Part shown: positions 1-5,728 of the stretch, in pieces | Numbering within the stretch: the first letter of the stretch is position 1 | Layout: each line of letters starts with the position of its first letter | Origin: a bacterium | Lineage (GTDB): Bacteria > Latescibacterota > UBA2968 > GCA-2709665 | Assembly: GCA_027619145.1 (NCBI GenBank) | Contig: JAQCGA010000155.1 | Location: 1 to 8,157 of the forward strand | Direction: 5' to 3' | Length of the DNA: 8,157 nt | The notes under the pieces: generated by a model | Databases searched by the model: none | What the model saw: the letters and a program-made list of their open reading frames with translations, nothing else | Told to the model about the DNA's origin: nothing | Made by a program: the position numbers and the translations under genes

Positions 1-7
1 ACAAGAA

Positions 8-478
8 TCAAGATCTGAGGGTGGCAACCAGGCGGAGCGGGTTTGTGAGCAGATCGAGGGCAGAACAGATGTTCGTGCAGACAACGTTCGAGGCGGACAG
101 GGTTTCGGAGGAAGCGCCTTCGTTCTGAACCACGGCAATACCGAGGGCCGCGGATTGTAGCATGAGCCGGTCGTTGCGGCCGTTGCCGATACACACCGTG
201 GTATCCGGGCCGAGTTGCTGGATGTAGTTGAGTTTTCCTTGAGCCTGATTTTCGAGCGGCAGGATGGAGATCTTGCACGGAAGCCCAGAGAGGCGGTCAC
301 TCACTTTGCCGAAGGTGTCTGCGGTGATGACGTGGACCCGAAGGTTTTGCGCAAGATGTTCCAGGCGGTCGCGGACGCCGTTGATGGGTTCGCCATCGAC
401 GGCGAGGGTACCGTTGTAGTCCAGAACAAGATGTTCGAGCCGCAGGGTTTTGTGGCCGGGGATGTCGATTTCGATCAC
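8..478 (-). CDS. Small HAD-family protein, soluble P-type ATPase-like (COG4087 type)
   Basis: A 156-residue haloacid dehalogenase-fold protein that looks like the 'soluble P-type ATPase' group, recognised by the opening IEIDIPG, RLEHLVLDYNGTLA and the closing NPLRLVATLR. HAD motif I is DYNGT (Asp20 as the phospho-acceptor); motif II is TADT (Thr52); Lys82 fits motif III; motif IV is GNGRND (98-103). The second Asp of the phosphatase DxD motif is replaced by Asn22, and there is no cap domain or membrane segment, so it is a minimal soluble domain. The start is set at GTG 478, where family homology begins. The frame runs further upstream to a TTG at 556 inside the preceding gene, but those 26 residues look unrelated. 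Only a weak GAAAAG precedes the GTG. Gap to the enolase-superfamily gene is 55 bases. The physiological role of the group is, to my knowledge, not established. Confidence 0.82.
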   Translation of the reverse strand: MIEIDIPGHKTLRLEHLVLDYNGTLAVDGEPINGVRDRLEHLAQNLRVHVITADTFGKVSDRLSGLPCKISILPLENQAQGKLNYIQQLGPDTTVCIGNGRNDRLMLQSAALGIAVVQNEGASSETLSASNVVCTNICSALDLLTNPLRLVATLRS

Positions 479-533
479 GTTGGTCTTTTCGATCGGGTTG
501 CGAGTACAAGCCGCTCCAGGGTGTACAGATGGT

Positions 534-1628
534 TTACTTGAGGCGGTATTTTTCAACTTTGTCCCGGTTGAGGGTTACGCCCAGGCCGGGGCCACCCGGT
601 GGCGAGAGGTAGCCGTCATCAATCTGAAAGGTTTCGTTGATGATGTCATCGGCATGGTAGATGAAACCATTGACGTCGCTTGCGTAGCCCAGGTTGCGCA
701 TGGCGAATGCCAGGTGGGCCTGAGCAGAAGTGCCGATGCCGAGTTCGGGCATGCTGCCAATCATACAGGGAATACGAGCGGCTTCCGCAATGGCGAAGAT
801 TTGAGATGCGGGATAGATACCGCCGGCCTCGGCTACGTACACGTTGAATACGTCCACGGCTTCAGCGCGGATACAGGCGATGGCGTCTGTCGGGGTCCAG
901 ATGCTTTCGTCCGCCATAATGGGTGTGTCTACGTGTTCGCGTACGTGGTGCAGGCCGTGGAGGTCGCTGAAGTGCAGAGGTTGTTCGACCAATTCGATGT
1001 CGTAGGCTTCCAGGGCTTTGATGTTGCGTACGGCTTCTTTTGCGTTGCGCCAGCCCATATTGGCGTCCACCCGCAGGACAGTGTCACTACCGATGCGTTC
1101 CCGCACGGCTTTGACGGTGGCCAGGTCGGCTTTCTGATTCATGCCGATTTTGGCTTTGATGGTTTTGTAGCCTTTGGCTACCAGAGATGCGGCAAAGTCT
1201 GCAATTTGTTTGGGTTCGCCCATTGAAAGCGAGTGGCTGAGTAGAACTTTTTCGCGGACCTTCCCACCCAGGAGGTTATATACGGGGGTGTTGAGGGCCT
1301 TTCCAACAATATCATACAGGGCCATGTCGATGCCGGCTTTGGCCGGGTAAGAGCGGTGTAGCAGGCTGTCCATTGTAGCGTGAATCTCGGCAATGCGGAA
1401 CGGGTCTTTGCCAGTGAGAGCTTCGGCGAGAAGGTCGTTGATATCTTCGGCCTGGCCCCGGCCTTTACGGTCCCAGATGCTACACACTTCACCCAGGCCG
1501 GTGATGCCTTCGTCGGTTTCAATTTCGACGACTGCATTTTCAGTGTCCAGGCTGCGACCCAGGCTGCTGGTGAAGAGTTGAGGGCGTGGTACGCGAATGG
1601 GCGTGGCGGTAATGCGGGTGATCTTCAA
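534..1628 (-). CDS. Enolase-superfamily protein (mandelate racemase/muconate lactonizing enzyme family)
   Basis: A 364-residue enolase-superfamily enzyme with the N-terminal capping domain (1-120) and TIM barrel (about 125-345). Such enzymes abstract a proton alpha to a carboxylate and catalyse epimerisation, dehydration or cycloisomerisation. Visible residues are the KxK pair Lys158 and Lys160 (TIKAKIG), metal ligands Asp188 (VDANMGW), Glu215 (VEQP) and Asp240 (ADES), and GSMPELGIGTSAQAH (291-305). At the end of the sixth strand, where MLE-subgroup enzymes carry the second catalytic Lys, the sequence reads NVYVAEAGG, putting Tyr264 in that place by eye. The start is TTG with AAAGGAG seven bases upstream, overlapping the stop of the phosphatase-like gene; the protein from there begins MKITRITATPIRVPRP, the family's usual opening. 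Gap to the upstream gene is 13 bases. Substrate unknown. Confidence 0.9.
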   Translation of the reverse strand: MKITRITATPIRVPRPQLFTSSLGRSLDTENAVVEIETDEGITGLGEVCSIWDRKGRGQAEDINDLLAEALTGKDPFRIAEIHATMDSLLHRSYPAKAGIDMALYDIVGKALNTPVYNLLGGKVREKVLLSHSLSMGEPKQIADFAASLVAKGYKTIKAKIGMNQKADLATVKAVRERIGSDTVLRVDANMGWRNAKEAVRNIKALEAYDIELVEQPLHFSDLHGLHHVREHVDTPIMADESIWTPTDAIACIRAEAVDVFNVYVAEAGGIYPASQIFAIAEAARIPCMIGSMPELGIGTSAQAHLAFAMRNLGYASDVNGFIYHADDIINETFQIDDGYLSPPGGPGLGVTLNRDKVEKYRLK

Positions 1629-1635
1629 GGTGAAG

Positions 1636-1642
1636 CTCCTTT
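1636..1642 (-). promoter_or_regulatory. Ribosome binding site for the TTG start of the enolase-superfamily gene
   Basis: AAAGGAG lies seven bases before the TTG at 1628 and shares one base with the TGA of the preceding gene. It fixes the unusual TTG start and implies translational coupling with the phosphatase-like gene. Confidence 0.65.
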
Positions 1643-2772
1643 CACTTCGTCAGTTTCAGGGTATCGAATAGGCGGCCGTCCAGATCGATGGCCTGCAGTT
1701 CGAGGGTGTTGCCGGCCACGGCTACGTGCACGAAGTGCGGTATGGCCAGGGCGTGCGCGGTATGCCAGGCTTTTTTGTGATGAAACCAGTCTGGTTTTGC
1801 ACCGGCACCACCGGCTACAATATAGATAATGCCGGACTCTGTATCCAGTTTATTTGCGGTAAGTGGGTGACTGCGCTCGTAGACGATGGTGTGGGAGGTG
1901 AAGACGAGATCCACGCCGTGTTTTTCGAGGACGGGAGAGAGAATGCGCATTTCTTCGACTTGATAATCACCGGAGACGTAAGGGGGATAGTGGAAGAAGA
2001 CGATTTTCCATGTGGCACGGGATTGTTTGAGGTCGTTGACCAGGAATTCAAACTGGGGTGAACCGGGTTTGAGTGCATCTGTAGCCACAGGGCGTCCGTC
2101 GCGGTATTCTACGAAGGCGGTGCTGTCCAGAGCGGTGAAGTGGGTGTTGCCATAATCGAAGGAATAGTAATTGCCTGGATCTGGAAAGTGGGTAAAGCGG
2201 TAATACCAGGGGGAGTTTTCTTCGTGGTTTCCCTGGCAGAGGTAGAAAGGGGTGTGAGGAAAGAGGTCTTTTCCGGGGGTGAAGAGGAAGCGGTTCCAGT
2301 CTTCATACCGAGAACCTCGACTGACGCTGTCTCCGGCAATGAGGAGAAAGTCCGGGCGGTAGCGGGGAATTTGTTGGAAGATGCGTCGGTTGAAGTCGTC
2401 ATTCCCAAAACCACCAGTTTCGCTGGTAACGGCGAATGCAAAGGGCGTGTCGGTGCGTACTGAAGTCTGGAGAGGGTGGACGTCGCTTTCCACGCTTTCG
2501 CCATCCGGGGCTGTAGAGGTAACCGCGTAGTGGTAGGTGGTTTCGGGATCCAGGCCGGTAAGCGTGGCGGCGTGGATTTCGGTGAGATTTTTTTGGTCAA
2601 TGGTTTTTTGTGAACCTTCTATTGTATGGTATCGCCCATTGAGACCACTATGCGGTTTTTGGGTTCGATAAAAAGTGACACTGGAGGTGGCTGGAATGGA
2701 AGTTTCCCACATGATGGTGATTCCATCTGGTGTGGGCCATTGCAAGTAGGGGCCTTTCACGATGGTCAACAT
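1642..2772 (-). CDS. Purple acid phosphatase-like metallophosphoesterase
   Basis: A 376-residue protein with an N-terminal fibronectin III-like domain (about 5-105, starting VKGPYLQWP and including WETSIPATSSV and LTGLDPETTYHYAV) and a C-terminal calcineurin-like phosphoesterase domain (about 110-345), the two-domain layout of purple acid phosphatases. Visible family motifs are AGDSVSRG (Asp148), CQGNHEE (Asn182, His183), FFHYPPY (His261) and SHTIVYERSH (His294). The first motif, normally GDxG, reads TSETGG (116-121), and the last, normally GHxHxYER, lacks its second His (Ile296). The bimetal site thus looks incomplete. The tail (345-376) is a beta-rich cap. No signal peptide is seen from the chosen start. 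The ATG has AAAAGGA seven bases upstream, better than the upstream in-frame start at 2838. It follows the sulfatase after 123 bases. Phosphatase activity is uncertain. Confidence 0.85.
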   Translation of the reverse strand: MLTIVKGPYLQWPTPDGITIMWETSIPATSSVTFYRTQKPHSGLNGRYHTIEGSQKTIDQKNLTEIHAATLTGLDPETTYHYAVTSTAPDGESVESDVHPLQTSVRTDTPFAFAVTSETGGFGNDDFNRRIFQQIPRYRPDFLLIAGDSVSRGSRYEDWNRFLFTPGKDLFPHTPFYLCQGNHEENSPWYYRFTHFPDPGNYYSFDYGNTHFTALDSTAFVEYRDGRPVATDALKPGSPQFEFLVNDLKQSRATWKIVFFHYPPYVSGDYQVEEMRILSPVLEKHGVDLVFTSHTIVYERSHPLTANKLDTESGIIYIVAGGAGAKPDWFHHKKAWHTAHALAIPHFVHVAVAGNTLELQAIDLDGRLFDTLKLTK

Positions 2773-2779
2773 GGGAGGT

Positions 2780-2786
2780 TCCTTTT
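2780..2786 (-). promoter_or_regulatory. Ribosome binding site deciding the phosphatase-like gene start
   Basis: AAAAGGA lies seven bases before the ATG at 2772. The protein from there begins directly with MLTIVKGPYL, the expected start of the fibronectin III-like domain. The 22 extra residues encoded from 2838 look non-conserved. Confidence 0.6.
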
Positions 2787-2895
2787 GGGTTTTATGTGAA
2801 AATATTGTTGCCGTCTGCAGGAATGAGCGTGGGGCCAATGTCCGGTGGTGTTTCCTGGTACTGTCCGCCGGGCGGAGCCACGAAAGCCCAGAGGA

Positions 2896-4374
2896 TTACA
2901 TGAAACGCAGTCCGCGCTGATTGCGCATGGCGCGGTTGGGTGCGGGGACATATTCTTTTGCTGGCAGGCCCACGAGTTCGCCATTTTTGATCCAGGTTGT
3001 GTCGTCGCCGTAGAGGTTGTCTATCAGGATTTTCTTAAGCCGATTCAGGTCGTTGGCGTGCGTTGGGTTTTGGGCAAGGTCGGTACATTCTCGAGGGTCG
3101 TTGTCGATGTCGAAGAGTTGTTCCTGATTGCCTACGGGGTAGTAGATGAGTTTGAATCGGCCATCGTGAACCATACGCATGGCGGCCTGGCCTTCGCCGT
3201 GTTCGCCGTAGAGGTGGTCGCGCTTTTGATTGGTTACGAGAGATTGCCGGTCCACGTGATCTGGAATGGGTACACCGGCCAGGTCCAGGAGGGTGGGCAT
3301 AATGTCTCCGAATTCTGCCAGACGATGGTCTGTGGAGCCGGGCTGAATTCGTTTGTCACCCTGGGTGGGCATGAGGATGAATGGGATTTTTGCGGACATT
3401 TCATAAAAGGGTGTCATACACCAGAGTCCGTGTTCTCCAACCATGTGACCGTGGTCGCTGGTGAAGAGGACAATGGTGTTGTCCAGGAGTCCGGCTTCGC
3501 GGAGGGTACCGATGACGATGCGGATCTGATGGTCAATGTGGGTGAGCGTAGCGTAGTAGGCCCGGCGGGTAAGCTCCCATTCGTGGCGGTTCGCACGGGG
3601 CATAGACTGGTCATCTGGGTTGCTGAGGGTTTTGATATGGTAGGGAAGGTCATCGAAATTTTCGGACCAGTTGCCTGTGGCGGGTTCGTCCAGCGGTGCG
3701 TCCCGGTAGAGGTCCATGTATTCGCGAAGGGGGGTTGTTGGTGGGTGAGGTGCTGAGAAAGAGAGGTACCAGAAGCCGGGTTTGCGTGGGTCTCTGCGGC
3801 GGATGTATTTGCACATTTCACGTGCGGTCCAGTTGATGGGGTGGCAGTGTTCGGGCAGGTGCCAGGGGCGGGTGATGAATTCGTTCTGGGTCATGCCACC
3901 GGCATATTCCTGACCGGGGTATCCTTCTTCGGCTAAAAAAAGTTCATAGTCATCTGCAATGCCGTCCGGGATGTCGTGAAAAAGGTGACGGCCCTGGTCG
4001 TCTACAAGGACATCATCAAAGCCGACACGGTGGCGCTGGGGGTAGACGTGGAGTTTGCCCACGCAGTAGGCCTGGTACCCTGCGTCTCGGAAGCACTGGG
4101 CCATGGTGGGTACGTCGGGAAAATCCAGGCCATCTGCATAGGAGCGCAGACCGTTGGCACGGGGACTCATTCCGGTAAGAAGAGAGCGCCTGGCGGGTAC
4201 GCAGGATGGGCAGGCCGAGTAGGCATTGGTGTAGGTGACGCCACAACGGGCAAGGTGATCGACGGTAGGGGTCATCACAACGGGGTGGCCCTGCTCACCG
4301 GTGAGCAGGCCGCTCCAGTGGTCTGTGCAGATGAGGAGGACGTTGGGCTGGTCGGGTTTGATGAAGTCTGGCAT
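2896..4374 (-). CDS. Type I sulfatase (formylglycine-dependent)
   Basis: A 492-residue alkaline-phosphatase-superfamily sulfatase, which hydrolyses sulfate esters of small molecules or glycans. The active-site motif CVPAR, followed by RSLLTG, places the cysteine to be converted to formylglycine at residue 58. Other expected residues are present: metal-binding Asp18 in CTDHW, Lys107 and His109 in VGKLH, His210 in SAPHPP, Asp307 and His308 in TSDHG, and Lys329. The C-terminal part has the usual EQLFDIDNDPREC segment (418-430). There is no signal peptide: the first catalytic strand (NVLLICTDH) begins at residue 11, so it should act in the cytoplasm on an imported substrate. The start is the ATG with AAAGGA five bases upstream; a GTG 14 codons earlier lacks such a site. 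Activity needs a formylglycine-generating enzyme or anSME encoded elsewhere. A phosphonate monoester hydrolase role is less likely. Confidence 0.92.
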   Translation of the reverse strand: MPDFIKPDQPNVLLICTDHWSGLLTGEQGHPVVMTPTVDHLARCGVTYTNAYSACPSCVPARRSLLTGMSPRANGLRSYADGLDFPDVPTMAQCFRDAGYQAYCVGKLHVYPQRHRVGFDDVLVDDQGRHLFHDIPDGIADDYELFLAEEGYPGQEYAGGMTQNEFITRPWHLPEHCHPINWTAREMCKYIRRRDPRKPGFWYLSFSAPHPPTTPLREYMDLYRDAPLDEPATGNWSENFDDLPYHIKTLSNPDDQSMPRANRHEWELTRRAYYATLTHIDHQIRIVIGTLREAGLLDNTIVLFTSDHGHMVGEHGLWCMTPFYEMSAKIPFILMPTQGDKRIQPGSTDHRLAEFGDIMPTLLDLAGVPIPDHVDRQSLVTNQKRDHLYGEHGEGQAAMRMVHDGRFKLIYYPVGNQEQLFDIDNDPRECTDLAQNPTHANDLNRLKKILIDNLYGDDTTWIKNGELVGLPAKEYVPAPNRAMRNQRGLRFM

Positions 4375-4379
4375 TGGAA

Positions 4380-4385
4380 TCCTTT
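4380..4385 (-). promoter_or_regulatory. Ribosome binding site deciding the sulfatase start
   Basis: AAAGGA ends five bases before the ATG at 4374. This favours the protein starting MPDFIKPDQP over the longer frame beginning with GTG at 4416. Confidence 0.6.
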
Positions 4386-4435
4386 CGAGATTGGGAATCA
4401 CAGAAGTAATTGGCACGTATGGTTATTGTGCGGAT

Positions 4436-4643
4436 TTATTGTACGAGCCAGGTTTCGTCGAAGACGGCCATGTCAAGATCACTGAAGGACGGAGGCTCCC
4501 CAGACCATAAAGAGACGGCCGTCTGCGTATGGGTACAAAAATGGGTTTTGATGGTGTTGCCAGCCTTCACTGCCACGGATAAAGATTCCGTAGGTGCATT
4601 TGCCGGGTGTATAAGCAAAGGGCATTGCGGATGTGAGGTTCAT
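4436..4643 (-). pseudogene. Frameshifted short gene remnant, possibly the N-terminus of a BNR/sialidase-like protein
   Basis: An ATG at 4643 with CGGAG six bases upstream opens a 54-codon frame ending in TGA at 4479-4481. Its product reads like real protein: TYGIFIRGSEGWQHHQNPF, then YPYADGRLFMVWGAS. Phrases such as DGRLFMVWGA recall the first blade of BNR/sialidase-type beta-propellers. The frame then closes, while the frame one base over continues with SDLDMAVFDETWLVQ to a TAA at 4436-4438, which also reads like a protein end. The simplest view is a gene that lost most of its body, or was frameshifted, leaving a start and perhaps a tail. It begins 19 bases after the deacylase stop and ends 61 bases before the sulfatase start, in operon orientation. 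A true 54-residue protein is the alternative. The sialidase resemblance is from memory of family style and is weak. Confidence 0.45.
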
Positions 4644-4649
4644 CGTATT

Positions 4650-4654
4650 CTCCG
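4650..4654 (-). promoter_or_regulatory. Ribosome binding site of the gene remnant
   Basis: CGGAG precedes the ATG at 4643 by six bases, just after the TGA of the deacylase gene. An intact start signal suggests the remnant was once a translated gene of this operon, or still is. Confidence 0.45.
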
Positions 4655-4662
4655 GGAGTGGG

Positions 4663-5658
4663 TCATTCCGTATGGAGTGGGATGCGGGTGGTGATGTGGG
4701 CCAGGCCGTCGCCTACGCGTACGCTGTTGAGGCGGCGTAGCATGATAACGATGCCGTCTCGGTCTGCATGAATTTCCTCGATGGGTTCGCCGAATAAGTC
4801 ATAAATGGCACCCAGGCGCTGGCCTGTCTGGACTTCGTCCAGGAGGTTGACGTGGGCGCGGTAATAACCGGCGATAGGTGCTGAGATCACCTGGTCCAGA
4901 TTGCCTTCTCCCACGAGGTGGTGGGTGAGCGGTCCGGGTTGTGGATGGCCTTCGATCATGTTCAGGTGTTTGAGGACGTTGAGCACGCCGTTGCAAAAAC
5001 AGGAGACGTCTTCCGAACGGGTGTAGCCGCCGCCGGGGGCTTCAGTGTAGATGGACGGGACGCCCAAATCTGTGGCGGCGCTGAGGCTGCGGCCAGGGGG
5101 CATAGGTAGCGGATGGCCCCATAGAATGGGGGCACCAAATGCTTTGGCGGCTTCCAGCGAGCGGCGGCCGAGTTCGCCATCATCGTGTGTGTACCCTACG
5201 AGGGTGGGAATGTTATAGGTGAGTCCACCGCTGTGCAGGTCAATCAGGAAATCTGCGTTTTTAAATAGTTCGTGCGTGAGCCAGTACGCGATGCGGTGTG
5301 TGATGCTGCCGTTTTTGTCTCCCGGGAACACGCGGGCCAGATTCAGGCCATCTACAGGGCTACTCCGAGAGATGGTTTCGTAGGCAGGCATGTTGCAAAC
5401 AGGGACCATGAACAGGGTGCCAAACAGGGCTTCCGGCGTGATCTGTTCGAAGATGCGGGGAATGGCTTCTACGCCTTCGTATTCATCGCCATGGATACCA
5501 GAAATGACAACAAGAAGAGGGCCGTCGTGTTGTTTGCCGGTAACGTACAGGCACGGCAGGTGCCAGGCACCACCGTCTGGGCGACTTGCAATTTCCAGCC
5601 ATCCGGTACTTTTTTGTCCTCGGGGTAATTTGTCAATTTCGAGGTTCTGGATGCGCAT
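4663..5658 (-). CDS. AstE/AspA-type zinc deacylase (succinylglutamate desuccinylase/aspartoacylase family)
   Basis: A 331-residue M14-like zinc hydrolase of the AstE/aspartoacylase family, which removes acyl groups (succinyl, acetyl) from N-acyl amino acids or related amines. Zinc ligands are visible: His56 and Glu59 in GIHGDE, and His142 in DLHSGG. NLARVFPG (106-113) is the substrate-binding Asn/Arg segment, and Glu206 in YTEAPGGG fits the catalytic glutamate. A C-terminal domain from about 255 to 325 (ISAPIAGYYR through RVGDGLAHI) resembles the beta-rich, biotinyl/lipoyl-like tail of DoeB-like deacylases. No signal peptide is seen, so it is likely cytoplasmic. The ATG has AAGGAG five bases upstream. 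It may supply a free amino acid to the dehydrogenase encoded just upstream. An N-acetyl-diaminobutyrate or N-acyl amino acid substrate is possible; the exact one cannot be told. Confidence 0.87.
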   Translation of the reverse strand: MRIQNLEIDKLPRGQKSTGWLEIASRPDGGAWHLPCLYVTGKQHDGPLLVVISGIHGDEYEGVEAIPRIFEQITPEALFGTLFMVPVCNMPAYETISRSSPVDGLNLARVFPGDKNGSITHRIAYWLTHELFKNADFLIDLHSGGLTYNIPTLVGYTHDDGELGRRSLEAAKAFGAPILWGHPLPMPPGRSLSAATDLGVPSIYTEAPGGGYTRSEDVSCFCNGVLNVLKHLNMIEGHPQPGPLTHHLVGEGNLDQVISAPIAGYYRAHVNLLDEVQTGQRLGAIYDLFGEPIEEIHADRDGIVIMLRRLNSVRVGDGLAHITTRIPLHTE

Positions 5659-5663
5659 GGAAT

Positions 5664-5669
5664 CTCCTT
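5664..5669 (-). promoter_or_regulatory. Ribosome binding site of the deacylase gene
   Basis: AAGGAG, a near-consensus Shine-Dalgarno sequence, ends five bases before the ATG at 5658. It lies in the 70-base gap after the FAD dehydrogenase, in which I see no other element. Confidence 0.65.
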
Positions 5670-5728
5670 AGAAAATGTCATGCAAAGACGCAAAGTGAAA
5701 GACGGAGCCATTAGAAACGGAGGATGGC

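Noticed and set aside
479..556. Longer HAD protein beginning at TTG 556 within the preceding gene
   Set aside because: The added 26 residues look unstructured and unlike the family, whose opening IEIDIPG begins right after the GTG at 478.
450..1226. Long plus-strand open frame (258 codons) opposite the enolase-superfamily gene
   Set aside because: Its translation is low-complexity in character, rich in Gly, Val, Phe and Asp, with no recognisable motif, and it lies wholly opposite well-supported minus-strand genes. It is a mirror effect of codon bias.
2773..2838. Longer phosphatase-like protein beginning at 2838, which might hold a signal peptide
   Set aside because: The 22 extra residues contain charged and polar residues without a hydrophobic core, and the strong AAAAGGA sits before the ATG at 2772.
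2845..3756. Long plus-strand open frame (303 codons) opposite the sulfatase
   Set aside because: There are no family motifs and no ribosome site, and the minus strand carries an unmistakable sulfatase across the same bases.
4375..4416. Longer sulfatase beginning at GTG 4416
   Set aside because: There is no ribosome site ahead of it, the 14 added residues are not family-like, and the ATG at 4374 has AAAGGA at good spacing.
4438..4476. Perfect TTGACA (4471-4476) and TACAAT (4438-4443) on the minus strand upstream of the sulfatase, suggesting a sigma-70 promoter
   Set aside because: The spacer is 27 bases instead of about 17, and the hexamer 17 bases upstream of TACAAT (CGTCTT) is a poor -35 match. 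The TTGACA falls within protein-like sequence of the gene remnant.
5659..5728. Possible terminator or regulatory hairpin in the 70-base gap before the deacylase gene
   Set aside because: Only a four-base CCAT/ATGG pairing is visible, with no GC-rich stem followed by a T run.
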